A DNA stretch of 64,000 nucleotides, taken from assembly GCF_037893015.1 (NCBI RefSeq), contig NC_133661.1, positions 181,142,508 to 181,206,507 on the forward strand. The letters run 5' to 3'. Positions 1 through 11,374 of this stretch are shown in pieces. Both the position numbers and the translations under genes were made by a program. A model generated the notes under the pieces. That model was not told the origin of the DNA, ran no database searches, and worked only from the letters and a program-made list of their open reading frames with translations. Source of the DNA: Macrotis lagotis (taxonomy: Eukaryota; Chordata; Mammalia; Peramelemorphia; Peramelidae). Positions within the stretch are counted from its first letter, which is position 1; every line of letters begins with the position of its first letter.

Positions 1-149
1 ACTAGAGAGTATTTTCCCTAAAGGGAAGGGATAGAGAGAGACATTGATAATCATGGAACTAGAAACTCACTCTCCTGAAATGTCTAAGTTGATACTTTCT
101 CCTTAGGCTGCCCCATTCACTCTATATACTAATTGCTTTCTTTCCTCAG

Positions 150-230
150 ATCCCAATATCCTGCAAATGAGTGGTCGAGTTCTGCCATCCTGTGATCTGG
201 CTAGGAAATATGACTTCAAGGATGTAGATG
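150..230 (+). CDS. DHRS1: DHRS1 penultimate coding exon
   Basis: The acceptor is 'tttcctcag' at 141-149 and the donor 'gtgaga' starts at 231. It encodes PNILQMSGRVLPSCDLARKY plus DFKDVDG, in phase 1 at both ends. Confidence 0.92.
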
Positions 231-577
231 GTGAGAAGCTGGGAGGCAAGGAAGTAAAGGAAGAAATGTCCTTATGTTCTCAAACTTTCCTTCTCCCCCC
301 TCCCTCCATTTCCCACCCATTCTTTTCCTTCTTTGTCTTTCTTATCTCCTCCTGCTCCCACCTCCAAGGTTAGGGGAAGCTTAAGGGTAGGAAGTGAATG
401 TCTAATCCCCTTAACCCTGTTTTTGTGGGTTTTTTCCCAGGCCGTCCTGTCTCTGACTTTCTATCCCTGCAATCAGCGCTTTCTGAGGTTCCCAGACTGG
501 CTTGGCTGGCCTCTTACATGCCCAGCTTTCTCCGAGTCCCCAAATGGATCATAGCCCTCTATTCCAGTAAATTCTGA
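150..577 (+). CDS. DHRS1: DHRS1, last two coding exons (gene enters from the left edge)
   Basis: This is the C-terminal end of dehydrogenase/reductase SDR family member 1, an NAD(P)(H)-dependent short-chain dehydrogenase. Two exons, 150-230 and 441-577, are joined in frame (phase 1) across a 210-bp intron with GT/AG ends. They encode the tail from NPNI-like 'PNILQMSGRVLPSCDLARKY' to 'VPKWIIALYSSKF' and a TGA at 575-577. I recognise this as the DHRS1 C-terminus; the human protein, from memory, ends in 'WIIALYTSKF'. The Rossmann core and the YxxxK catalytic site lie upstream, outside the window. The gene is followed on the same strand by RABGGTA after about 41 kb, which fits mammalian synteny. 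The frame is intact and there is no sign of a pseudogene. Confidence 0.93.
441..577 (+). CDS. DHRS1: DHRS1 terminal coding exon
   Basis: The acceptor is 'tttttcccag' at 431-440. It encodes RPVSDFLSLQSALSEVPRLA through to SSKF and ends with TGA at 575-577. The hydrophobic 'LAWLASYMPSFL' stretch matches the family tail. Confidence 0.93.
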
Positions 578-1000
578 TCTTACCAGCCAAACAAGATGAA
601 GGGGCACGACTTTCTGTCTTCCCAGACTTAGCACAGCTGCTTTCTATTCTGCTGCAATCATCAGCCATGGAACAAGGAGTGATTTGAATTTGATAAATCT
701 GATTAAGAAAAATTAATCCCTCTCCAGACACCTGGACTCTTGGGCAACCCCTTTATTCTTCTTTAAGTGAAGAATTCAGCTGGGTCCTTCATTATATCAC
801 CTGACTTCCCACCACACCCAGCCAGAGAGATTTTTGGTAAGAAGAACTTTTGGGATATGACCCAAATTCTGGCCCCCAAACTTTGTGATTCTTGTGAATT
901 CTAATACCATTTGTGCTTTTGCTTTGGTTTGTTTTCTTTATTCTTGTACCTACTTTTAATGGAAAAGACCTCTGGGGAATAAAAAATAACAAAAAAACTA
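578..1000 (+). other. DHRS1: DHRS1 3' UTR and polyadenylation signal
   Basis: Non-coding sequence follows the DHRS1 stop codon. The first good signal is AATAAA at 978-983, so cleavage is probably near 1000. A second AATAAA lies near 1307 and could serve a longer isoform or belong to a repeat. Confidence 0.7.
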
Positions 1001-1330
1001 CAGAATCTGAATGGATACTTTGTTCACTTTTTTAAAAACCTCTCTAAATTTTTCTTCTTATCCCATGGTTTTCTTTCTTTTCCCTTAGTCCTACCTAATT
1101 CCTCATATTACAAAATGACAAATATGTGGGCATGTTGAACATGGTGTACATGTATAACTTTCACCATACTGTGAGATGGGGGTTGGAAAGGGAGGGTGGT
1201 GGGAAAATGTATAACTTATGAATTTGCAGTTGGATGAATGTTGAAAGACTTTTGTAACATGTAGTTAGAAAAATGAAAATCAAAAATAGGGGAAAGGTCT
1301 CTGGGATAATAAAGAACTCAATTCAAGTTA
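1001..1330. repeat. Unclassified interspersed-repeat 3' end
   Basis: The motifs 'gtacatgtataacttt', 'aaaatgtataacttatg' and 'gttagaaaaatgaaaat' look like the 3' end of an interspersed repeat. I could not assign a family. No gene is seen here. Confidence 0.3.
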
Positions 1331-1537
1331 TTAATTTAATAAATATTTATAGAGCCTGTGCCCTCAAGAAGTTTATAACCTAATTTAAGAGATGATATAC
1401 ATACAGCAAACCAGCCTTGGAGTTTGGAAGGACATGCTCTGGGGCTCCCTCCCCTAACATCCAAGGCCCTGTGAAGGTGAATTGCCTAGAGAATCTTTAA
1501 TGCTTTTCCCCCCTCAGGGTTCTAGGAGAAGGGGACT

Positions 1538-2058
1538 GTGGCTTCTCTAACTATAGCTTGTAAACTAACATTAGTATGCTTCCCCCTGTGATTATTAGTT
1601 AATATCAATTAGTCAGCTGGACTTAATTAACATTTAGGAAAAGGTTTTTACCAAAGTGGCACAGCAAAACCAGTAGATACCAAATATCCCTCCCACAAGT
1701 ACATATGGAATACAGGGAAATCAAGCCTAGAGCAATCTGGCAATGACAGTAACTTGCAGCCCCTGGAAATCTTTTTGTTGGCGGTGCTTTTTTCCTCTGT
1801 GGTATGCTTATAAAAGTTTGCCACAGTACAGTTTTCTTCTAAGTTCTTTGTAGAGTTCTCAAACTGCCTTTCCTCAGGTTCTCTTTTTGGTCCTTGGTTC
1901 CTTATGAAGACACTGCTAAGTTTCCCCAGCCAATCTCAATACATTTTTCCTGTGTAGAGTCACTATTTCATCCCTTGGCTTTCATTTCTTCAAAATCAAG
2001 CAGTTTCCCCACCCAGTTTATTGCCTTTGACTGACCAATTCAATAGAGGTTAACCCGA
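1538..2058 (+). mobile_element. Possible solo LTR or LTR fragment (fossil)
   Basis: The stretch starts TGTGG and ends CCGACA. It carries a TATA-like 'cttataaaag' near 1810 and a late 'caatctcaataca' in the order expected of an LTR. I found no clear target duplication, so this is tentative. It might belong to the ERVL-like fossil downstream. Confidence 0.3.
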
Positions 2059-2099
2059 CAAAGGTAGTTTCCTTGAGTGAGATAAGATAATTGATTGTT

Positions 2100-2300
2100 T
2101 GATTTAGTGGATACCTGTCCTTCCAAATACCTACTGACTCTATGACCTGTGCAAGTCACTTAACCTCTGAGAGCCCCCAGACAACATTAAGACTAAATTG
2201 CAGAGAAAGTTCTGACCTCTATTGATAGAGAAAGTTCCTCATCAAAAATGAAATCCTGGGTCCTGATTAAGGCAGATGATTGGATGACCAATTTCAGGAA
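2100..2300 (+). repeat. MIR-like SINE fragment
   Basis: The core 'gtgcaagtcacttaacctct' is the MIR/THER tRNA-like signature. It is strongly diverged. Confidence 0.45.
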
Positions 2301-3531
2301 TCTAGCACCTTTGAATTAATCCAAAGAGATTGACAGGTAAAATAAAAGTATTGTAAGAGCTAATATTCCCTGGATCTTGTAAATGGTTTTAGAAAAGCAG
2401 GAACTTCAATGATATAAAGCCAGGTTTGACTCAAGGCAACCTGATGGCTCAGATTTAGGATTGGAATGAAATGAGACACTCAATCATTTAACAGCTAACA
2501 AAAGGAAGTTTACTTAGTATAGCCTGGTAGGGTGATTCATCAAGTTTACACATTGATTCAGATGGGTTCAATTTCACCGCCAGTGAAGAGGCATGCGAAA
2601 TCTGAAGGAGTAATTCCTGGTGGTTTTTATACTTCACCACAAGGAAGATATTTTGTTGATTTTAGCCTTAGTGTTTTTGGTTCTGAGGTAGTTTCAATAC
2701 TAGTAAAAGAAAATTATTATTCCTATGGCAGCCAGCATGGGGAAAATGAAAATTGGAATATCTAGAATAATATATTCAGCTTTATTAGAAGCACATATAA
2801 GGAGGGATCAATGGGCCACAGGTGAACAGCATGGTTCCTCACTCCACAGAATGTGCTGAATTCTGTTAAGAGAAGGGGGAATGGGCATAGGGATAAGAAC
2901 TGGAAACTGGCATGGGTGGTAAGAACCTCAGGTTATTATGATGTTATTACCTCTCCCCCTCCCCCACATTACTTCTTCCAGAGTCAGAGTGAACAGGCTT
3001 TTACCACCAAGGAACTCCGGAGGCTGCAAGAGAAGTTTACAACAGTCAAATGAGTCATTAAAACAGTGGTTAGTGAGAGTATGGCCTAATGAGATCAATT
3101 CAGAACCTTTCCCAGCTACAGTTCTATTGTTATGAGGACCCTCACAGAAGATTTGCTTTTGCAAAGTCAGTTAAAAATCAATTGTGACCCTGGATGGAGA
3201 ATGTCTTTTGTCCCTGGGGGGGGGGGGGGAGGGGGATCAGCAAGGGATGCGGTAAAATTCTTAAAAGAGAAGGGATTTGGTTGCTATCCTTATGACCAAC
3301 ATGTTTCAATTCTTGCCTTTCGGACTGAGCCCCAGTTGAATGGCATCAGCCTTTAACTGCACCTCCACTGCCATACCATCATACAGGTTTGGGCACACCA
3401 ACTCATGAAATTCAGAAGATTGGGGGCAGATTTAATAATTTTATGGGCAAATATGACCACCACACAAACATATAAGAAATGATGCTGTTCCTGCTCCCAG
3501 GTTAAGTGATTGGAGGGTAATCTTTTCTCAT

Positions 3532-3549
3532 AAGAAAGTCTGGATGTGA
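3532..3549 (+). repeat. Left target-site duplication of the HAL1
   Basis: AAGAAAGTCTGGATGTGA, repeated at 7508-7525 with one A/G difference. Confidence 0.85.
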
Positions 3550-3830
3550 GGGGGTGGAGCCAAGATGGGTACAAGAACAGATTGTGTCTTAGGTACTCTC
3601 TCATAAAACTTATAAGCTAAGGACTCTAAATTTTCGAGAGACAGAACCCACAGAGGGACCCAGTGAGGCAGTTCTCCTACTCAAGATAACCTGGAAAAGA
3701 GCAGAAAGGCTCTGCTCCCCGGGGTCGGAGGGGCAGCCCACCAGAGGGGTGGCCCACCAGAGTGAAAGAACTTCAGCCTCTGGAGGCAGTCCCAGGGCGC
3801 TGGGAGCCGCATCTCACAGCAGTGGGGGAG

Positions 3831-4588
3831 TGAATAAGAAAATGAAGTTTTCTTATAAGTAAGTTCTCTCAAGCCTGTATGAGGACGTGCCTTCCTCACG
3901 GATTTACCTCCCCCCACACACATGCCATAGGTGATTTGGCTGCATTTCAAAGATTCCAGGAGCCAGCCACTTCTTGGAATACAGGTAGTACTGGGGAGAA
4001 CTGGCTATTCTCACAGTATTGACTTTATTCAAAGTAAAACCTTCCAGCCCCCTATGGCATTTCTTTGAAGTCTTCAAACTGGTATACTTGTAGACTTTTC
4101 CCATAGTTCTGTTAAAGGAACTTGGGAATCCCTCCCAAATAAATTAGCAACTAGCCTTCTTTGTTCTCCACTGATAAATACTCTGAGGCTCCAAGCATTG
4201 GTGGGAATCTCACCCATGGAGAATATTTTCTGCCTGGGACTTTCTTTCTTTCTTTCTTTTTTTCTTTCTTTCTTTCTTTCTCTCTTTCTTCCTTCCTTTC
4301 TCTCCCAGTTGGGACTCAAAAGGCTGAAAAGAACAAGAGATTCCCCCAGCCACCCACTGTTCAGAGTTTATGCTCCCCCGAATTGGTAATGTTATCTTTA
4401 TCTTTTTCTTCTACTTTGATCATAGTATTACTAACTTTTTGTTTTTAATGTATTATCTGCTGTATTGGATGTTATTGTAATCAATCTATTCCTTGTGTTG
4501 TGTAATTAAAATACTTTCATTCTCATGAGTGTCAGCAAGAGTGTCATTTGCAGGAACGAATCCTAACCTCATTCAAAATCACAATACA
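3831..4588 (+). mobile_element. Solo LTR (758 bp) inserted in the HAL1 5' region (fossil)
   Basis: It starts TGAATAAG and ends CACAATACA, with a direct 5-bp duplication GGGAG at 3826-3830 and 4589-4593. The HAL1 5' region resumes exactly after it. A 5-bp duplication suits an ERVL-type LTR. It contains a CTTT microsatellite at 4243-4310 and an ATTAAA near 4506. The internal retroviral part has been lost. The orientation is inferred from the ATTAAA and is not certain. Confidence 0.75.
4243..4310. repeat. (CTTT)n microsatellite
   Basis: Tandem ctttctttctttc with T-run interruptions, within the solo LTR. Confidence 0.85.
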
Positions 4589-5039
4589 GGGAGTTTCCTG
4601 AGCTACTCCCCGGGAAGCACCAGCAAATTGGGGGAACAGCAGGGGACCTCTGCCAGAGAGAGCACATGAAGCCCAGCCCTCAGGGCACACAGAAAGCCCC
4701 GTGGCCAGGAATCAGAAGCAGGTGGAGCCAGTAATCAGGAGCCCCCAGGGCATGAGCCCATTGAACCTAGGGAGGGAACTGAAGAGAGAGAGACTGCAGA
4801 GCTCTGTCCTCTACCCCTGGAACAGGACTCTGGGGCTCTGAATACATTCAGATCCTGACCACAGTCTAGGCCCCCCCACAGAACAGCAGGGGCCCCCTCC
4901 ACCTCAGTTCGGTGGCAGAGTGGGGCACATATGGTCATTCACAGACCAGAAGGGAGGACAGAGCCTCTCACACTGAGACCCTTGTGGGAGTGTCCCGAAA
5001 GCTCATGAAGCACCCTAAAACCAGGCTCAGGCTGGGAAA

Positions 5040-6153
5040 ATGAGCAAGCAGAAAAACAAGAGGAACACCATTGAGAAATATTTTGCATATGAGCCCAAGA
5101 AGGATTAAAATTCTCAGTCTGAAGATGAGGAAACACAAGCTCCTGCATCTAAAGACTCCAAGAAAAACAGAAATTAGGCTCAGGCTATGACAGAGCTCAA
5201 AAAAGACTTTGAAAATCAAATGAGGGAGTTAGAAGAAAAACTGGGAAAAGAAATGAGAGAGGTGCAGGAAAAACATGAAAATGAAGTCAGCAGCCTAGTC
5301 AAGGAAATCCAAAAAAATGCTGAAGAAAATAGCATGCTAAAAACCAGCTTAGGTCAAATGGATAAAACAGTTCAAAAAGTTATGGAGGAGAAGAATGCTT
5401 TAAAAAGCAAAATTGGCCAGATGGAAAAAGAGATAAGAAAACTCTGAGGAGGAGAACAAATCCTTCAGACAAAGAATAGAACTCGGGGAGATTGATGAAT
5501 TTACGAGAAACCAGGACTCAATACTTCAAAACCAAAAAAATGAAAAATTAGAAGAAAATGTGAAACATCGCATTGAAAAAAAAACATTATATGGAAACAG
5601 ACTTAGAAAAGATAATTTAAAAATTATTGGAATACCTGAAAGTCATGATCAGGAAAAGAGCCTTGACATCATTTTCAAAGAGTTACTACAGGAAAATTGC
5701 CCTGATATCCTAGAAGCAGAGGGCAAAATAGAAATGGAGAGAATCCACCGATCCCCCCGAGAAAGAGATTCCAAAAAACCAAACCCCAGGAATATTATAG
5801 CCAAGTTCCAGAACTCCCAAGTCAAAGAGAAAATATTACAAGCAGCCAGAAGGACACAGTTCATATATCATGGAGCTGCAGTCAGGATTTCACAGGACTT
5901 AGCAGCAACTACATTGGAAGCTCATAGGGCTTGGAATATAATATACCAGAAGGCAAAAGAACTTAGAATGCAGCCAAGAATCAACTACCCAGCAAAACTG
6001 AATGTCCTTTTCCAGGGAAAAAGATGGACTTTCAATGAACCAGGGGAATTTCAAATGTTCCTATTGGAATGGCCAGAGCTGAACAGAAGGTTTGATCTTC
6101 AGATACAGGACTCAGGTGAAGCATGGAGATTGGAGGAGAGGGGAAAAATATGA
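5040..6153 (+). pseudogene. HAL1 ORF1p-like coding region, disrupted
   Basis: This is L1 ORF1p, the RNA-binding nucleic-acid chaperone. The start MSKQKNKRN (ATG 5040) is followed by two in-frame stops (5106 and about 5175). A long coiled coil follows (5187-5447, Glu/Lys-rich heptads such as MRELEEKLGKEMREVQEK). There is a frameshift near 5440-5450, then the RRM and C-terminal domains (5560-6153) with DNLKIIGIPE, RDSKKPNPRNIIAKF and RINYPAKLNVLFQGK, which are classic ORF1p blocks. No reverse transcriptase follows. The reading frame is not functional as it stands. Confidence 0.85.
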
Positions 6154-6962
6154 GGGACTTAATGATAATGAACTGCATGTATTCCTCTATAGGAAAATGA
6201 CACTGATAATACTCATATGAACCTTCCCAGTTAATAGAGCAGGTAGAGGGAGCTTTTATAGTTGAAGCACAGGAGAAAGCTGAATTTGAAGATAAAATAT
6301 GGTGTAAAAATGGAGTCAATAGAAAAAAGGGAAATGGAATGGGAGAAAGAAAAAGGAGAGGGGGAATAGGCCAAGATATTTCATATAATAAGAATTTTTT
6401 CTATTACAATGAGCTATTGCAATGATAGGGAAGGGGGGAAGGCAAAGGGGAATGAGGGAATCTTCGCTTTCATCAGCAGTGATTAGGAGAGGAAATAGCA
6501 TAAATATTCAATGGGGTATAGACATCTAGAATAAGAAGGGGGGGACAGGGGGAAGGGGGGTGATGTGAGTGATGGAGGAGAGGATGGACCATGGGAGGAT
6601 AGTGGTCAGATATAACACATTTTCTTTTTGACTTCTTGCAAGGGGCTGGGATTGGAAGGCCGGTCCGGGACCATAGGGCCAGGTGGATGCTGGGCCTAAA
6701 GGGTGCTATGGGGGCTCCGGGCCTCTTGGCCCCAGAGCAGGGGATGTGTCTGCTGCATCACTCAGATACCCTACAGCAGAGTCAGAGTGAAAGGAGAGAG
6801 AAAATATAGTACATGGTAGTGGAGAAATACGAAAGGAGGGAGTTGTGATCAGCAATGGCAACTGTGGAAAAATATGGAAGTAACTTTTGTGATGGACTTA
6901 TCATAAAGAATGTGATCCACCCATGACAGAATTGTTGGTGTTGGAACAAAGACTCAAGCACA

Positions 6963-7008
<46 letters not shown>

Positions 7009-7340
7009 GTGGGAGTGCAGGGCAAATGGGGCTGGGTGGCCTGCCTGGAGCCGCATAGCAAGGTGATCGTTGGGTGTCTGAGGCTGGATTTGGACCTGGG
7101 TGCTCCTGGCTCAAGGGCCAATGCTCTGTCCACCACCCCACCACCCCTACTATTATTACTATTTTATTTTATTTTGGGTCTTTTTTTTTTTTTTTTTGGT
7201 TTTTGCAGGGCAGTGGGGTTTGGATGGCTTGCATATCACACGGCTGGGTAATTGTTGGGTGTATAGGGCCGGATGTGGGCTCAGATGCTCATGGCTCCAG
7301 GGCTGGTGCTCCGTCTGTTGTGCCACCTGGCCATACCTAC
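6963..7340 (-). repeat. (TTA)n tract and two tandem minus-strand SINE-like units in the HAL1 3' part
   Basis: A pure (TTA)n tract at 6963-7007 is followed by two GC-rich, diverged antisense tRNA-SINE units (about 7010-7147 and 7203-7340). Each unit runs into 'ctattattactatt' or 'caattattactatt'. The shared 3' junction suggests a tandem duplication of one SINE and its flank rather than two independent insertions. Confidence 0.6.
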
Positions 7341-7507
7341 AATTATTACTATTATTTTTTTATTTTAATTTTTTTCTCTCCCCTTTACTTTATCGCTCAA
7401 GCAAGTCTATATTTATGGGGGAGGGGTATTTCGTTTACTCTTAAGAATATTTTATTAATGTATAAAAAACATTATTTGTAAAAATGAGAATAAATATTAA
7501 ATAAAAA

Positions 7508-7525
7508 AAGAAAGTCTGGGTGTGA
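7508..7525 (+). repeat. Right target-site duplication of the HAL1
   Basis: AAGAAAGTCTGGGTGTGA, pairing with 3532-3549. Confidence 0.85.
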
Positions 7526-8642
7526 CTTTTTAAACATGAGATTGAAAAGCATCATCATTACTTTGTAGGAGTATTAATAAAACTTTCTCATCTGGGATTC
7601 AGGCAGTAAGGATACTTCTGCTCTGTCCAGATTTGGGGCATTTGAAAGCTTTTAACTTCATTTGGTTGCTCTGAATCATATAGACTTGAGAGATTTTGGG
7701 GGCAGGGCTAAGATTGCCCCAAGACTCAAGTTTTTTAACTGCAGGACTAGGAGAGGACCAATTTAAAAAGGGCAGAGTCATCAAATATTTAAGAGGCTGC
7801 TTGATACCCAGGTTACTATTAATACTAAGAGGTTATAGGGACACTCTACTTTCCATTGGGAGTTTTGGAGGAGAGTCCTTCCTCAGGTGAAAGTGGTTGG
7901 AAGATTCCCCATCTAGGCCTAAGTTGTGATGACTAATCAGTGTGATTATGTTGTAGAAACAGATTGAGTTCTTGGGAATCAGTCTCTATACAGGTACTTA
8001 TGGCAACTTCTATACAAATTATTGTGTGTAGGGCCAAATGGAAACCCTTAAATTGCCTGAACTATCCCATATACTTAATATGAAACAACATCAGGTATTG
8101 GAGTATGTATGTTTGTGTATATAGGTATGTATGTTTGAGGCTGGCTGAAATATTGTACTACACTAACTTCCTTTATAAAATCCCTGTGACCAATGAAGAA
8201 AGTAGATGGTAGTTGGTACCTTTCAGTGGATTAGAGAGAGCTAAATAAAGTTGTTATGCCAATAGCTGCAGCTATTCCAGACTGTATCAATGTGTTCTAC
8301 TAAGTAGCCCTGGACTCAGACTAACTGTATGTAGTTACCAACTTTTGCCAATGTACTTTCTTTAATCCAGTGTCTGAAATTAATCAAGAATGGGTTTTCT
8401 TTTACCCGAGGAATAAAGTATACTTTCACAGTCCTTCCTCAATATTACTTGAACTCTTCATAATACTATAGTTTGGTGGGCAGGACCTGAAAGAAGCTCC
8501 ATTCCCAGAGACCCTTGATGTCCACCACTACATTGTTGATGTAATACTGACTGGTTTGGAGAAAGCTATAGTGGTAGATAAGATGATCACTCATATGAAA
8601 AATGAAAGAATGGGTGATCAACCCTTAGAAAATTTAGAATGA

Positions 8643-8805
8643 GGGGTGGCTAGGTGGCACAGTGGATAAAGTACTGGCCCTGGAGTCAGGAGTACCTGGG
8701 TTCAAATCTGATCTCAGACATTTAATAATTACCTAGTTGTGTGGCCTTAGGCAAGCCACTTAACCCCATTTACCTTACAAAAAAAAAACCTAAAAAAAAA
8801 AGAAA
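8643..8805 (+). mobile_element. tRNA-derived SINE (WSINE1-like), + strand
   Basis: It is nearly full length from 'gggtggctaggtggcacag' to an A-rich tail. The target duplications 'gaaaatttagaatg' (8628-8641) and 'gaaaatttagtatg' (8806-8819) differ at one base. It lies in the RT patch of the ERVL-like fossil. Confidence 0.9.
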
Positions 8806-9489
8806 GAAAATTTAGTATGTGTCCACAGCTGGGTTGTGAATAATTGGATGGGAAGAACCTTAGATGATTCTAAATGTTGTACATAACAAGCTACTAAAAC
8901 TCTCTCACAATCAGAAATTTTATTGGATTCTTTCTTCAGGTTCCAAAGAATGCAGATTCCCTAGCTGGTTATTATTAATATCTTTTACTGAGCCACCTGT
9001 AAGTCTACCTCTTATAGGAAAGTCCTAGAACAGACCTTAATCCAGAAAGACCTAAAGAAACCAACCAACAGGCTTTCTCCCTGGTCTTTATGACCCTTAT
9101 AGGGTCTCTGTTTTTAAAAGGCTTTGTCAGTATGACCAGGCTGAGACACAAGGAGTTAGTTGGTTAAACTAAAGTTTCTAGAGTCATAACTTCCCTGAAA
9201 AGGTTCCTCATTGTATCATCTGTACCATTGTATTCATTATTAAAAAGCAAATGCTCACTTCTTATATGGGTCCTGGTTGCTACTGAATGGATGATGCAGA
9301 GTCATATCACCCTTCATCTACAATTTCCCATTATGAGGTTCATGATGATTTCTAATGAGATGACTTGGGTCCAAGAAACTTCAATTGTTTGATAGAAGTG
9401 GAATATTATTGTTTGCTTGCCTTTCACACCTCCAAGACAATACCAGTGCTTCATCTCCTCTGTTAACCTATTTGACTTTGCTTTTTTTA

Positions 9490-10250
9490 GTTGACATTTT
9501 ATTTTCTTTTTCCAATTTCATTGCAATGGTAGTTTTTCAACATTCATCCATTTGCAAATTTATGAGTACAACCTTTTTCTACTACCCTCCCTTCCCTCCT
9601 CCTCCCCAAGGTGGTAAACAGTCTGATAAAAGTTGTATGTATATATTAGTGTTCAACATATTTACATATTATTTATGAAAGAGAAATTAGAATTAAGGAG
9701 AAAGAAAAAAATCCATGAAAAAGGAAGGAAAACCATAAGAGAAGTTTTTAAAAAGTGAGCATGGTATGCATTCAGGATTCCATGGTTTTCCTCTGGATGT
9801 GGATCGAATTGTCCATAGCAGATCTCTCAAGGTTGTCCTTGATCTCTGAACTGTTGAGAAGAGCTGCCTCTGTCATAATTGATCATCTCACAATGTTGTT
9901 ATTAATGTCTAAAATGTTCTCTTGGTTCTGCTCACTTCACTCAGCATCAGTTCATGTAATTCTTTCCATGCTTCTCTAGAGTTCAGCCAGGCATGATTTC
10001 TTATAGAACAATGATACCTCCTAATAATATTCCTAAATTACAATTTGTTCAGCCATTTCCCAATAGGCATCCCCTCAATTTCCAATTCTTTGCCAATACA
10101 AAAAGAGCTGCTATAAATATCTCTGAACATGTGAGACTTCCCATTTTTTTTCTGATTTCTTTTGGATCTAGGCCTAGTATTGGTATTGTAGGGTCAAAGG
10201 TTATGATTAGTTTTATTGCTCTGGGGACTTCCGCTCTTAACGAAAGTCTT
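9490..10250 (-). mobile_element. L1 3' fragment, minus strand
   Basis: It reads in reverse as an L1 3' UTR preceded by the end of ORF2. The antisense of the ORF2 C-terminal blocks (matching 'caatttccaattctttgcc' and 'ctattggtattg...gggtcaaagg') is present. It is 5'-truncated and older than the copies at 36-39 kb. Confidence 0.75.
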
Positions 10251-10885
10251 CATCAGATTGACTGATGACTCCGCTTGCTATGAGAGACAGACATGCATAA
10301 CTGCAACTCATTGGCCATTAATCTAGTAATAGAGGATATCCTAAGGAATGAAGATTCCCCCACTGGGCCAAGCTGTGGGGTGCATGGCTAGAATGGAAAG
10401 AGCTTTTGACACTTATTCGGGATATGGCATTGCAGTACCAATTAAGTCTTCTGCCACAGCACCCAACATCAAAGCTCTTGGATGATGTATCATTTTTTTC
10501 ATTATGGCTCCTGACACTATAACTTCTATCAGAGCATTTGTTTTACTGCTAGGTTTTCGGGATGTCTGAAATTAGATCCATTATTGTCATATAGGGTAGG
10601 TTTTTCAACTCCTGCATCATAAAACAGCTGATCTCATTGAATGCTAGAATGAACTCTGGTACATATCCCTAATTACTGGGGATGGATGTCTCCCTTCCCA
10701 GAATTTATATCTATGATGAATTGGCACTACCCTAGGCCAAGGGTAGACTCTCTATTTCATCAGTTTTTAGAATCCAGCCTTCAGGAAGACTTACCTGATA
10801 ACGACAGACTGACTACTCACTCTCTCCACCCTTTTCTTATTTGTTCTCCTAAAAGGAGTCACCCAATTTTATTCATCTAGGATAG

Positions 10886-11040
10886 GAATGGGGACTGTCC
10901 AACCCACAGATCATTCGGTCTCGGGCTGTCACATGGCACTCAAAATTCAGTAAATATAGGAGTTTTTTAGAGGTGAATTAATTGTTAGACCAAATAAAGC
11001 AGGCAAATGATGTTGTAAATATCCAAATTGTACTTGGTAG
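10886..11040. repeat. Possible hAT-like element fragment
   Basis: 'ggaatggggactgtccaac' and 'gggctgtcacatggc' resemble the left end of hAT-type mammalian elements such as the one at 63403. No right end was found. Confidence 0.3.
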
Positions 11041-11374
11041 AAAAAATATTTTCTCTGCTCACCCCCCACTCCTGATTTAGGAGATGACTCCTTCCAAGAA
11101 GGGGTCTAGGGGACAAAGGAGTAGAATTGTTTAAAAGTACTTTGCTTTCTAATAACATGAGGAAGGAGAATTCAACTGGAAGAGGATCTCAGCTGACATG
11201 GCACTGCCTCAGTGCTTGGTTCTTAAGACAAATAGGATCAAGCTAGTAGAAATAATGCCACCTAGTGGTTAAACATATTGCTAATGAAGGTATGCATTTT
11301 TATGTAATGGTTTGTAATAATTTGTTGTCTCTGCCTTCTTCACTTATAGTTGCACTTTGATTACTTTTCAAGTG

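Larger units (their letters stand above)
3550..7507 (+). mobile_element. HAL1 (half-L1) retrotransposon, 5' start and 3' tail both present
   Basis: The element opens with the L1-like 'gggggtggagccaagatg' and ends in an AATAAA-rich A tail. Imperfect 18-bp target duplications flank it at 3532-3549 and 7508-7525 (17 of 18 identical). It contains an L1 ORF1-type coding region (5040-6153) but no ORF2: after ORF1 the sequence runs straight to a non-coding 3' region, which is the definition of HAL1. A solo LTR sits in its 5' part (3831-4588). Two minus-oriented SINE-like units and a (TTA)n tract sit in its 3' part. It entered the older ERVL-like fossil. Confidence 0.8.
2450..10900 (+). mobile_element. 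Degenerate ERVL-like endogenous retrovirus fossil, broken up by later insertions
   Basis: Three separated patches on the + strand read like parts of an ERVL-type element: a gag-like patch at about 2980-3260, a reverse-transcriptase patch at about 8350-8640 that includes a YIDD-like block, and an integrase-like patch at about 10380-10600 (DTYSGYGIAVP). The element is old and broken many times. It is split by a HAL1 (3550-7507), a SINE (8643-8805) and an L1 3' fragment (about 9490-10250). Terminal repeats were not identified with confidence. The family assignment is by motif memory only; another ERV class III or foamy-like group is possible. Confidence 0.5.

Noticed and set aside
2532-2765. A 77-codon frame at the left of the retroviral fossil
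   Set aside because: It has no recognisable domain and no splice context. It may be part of the fossil or chance, so it is not called as a gene.
4074-4448. Open frames rich in Phe/Leu/Ser or Lys/Glu
   Set aside because: They arise from the (CTTT)n microsatellite inside the solo LTR.
8643-8720. tRNA-like sequences with A and B boxes at SINE heads
   Set aside because: They are SINE promoter remnants with A tails and target duplications. No cloverleaf with a proper acceptor was seen, so they are not tRNA genes.
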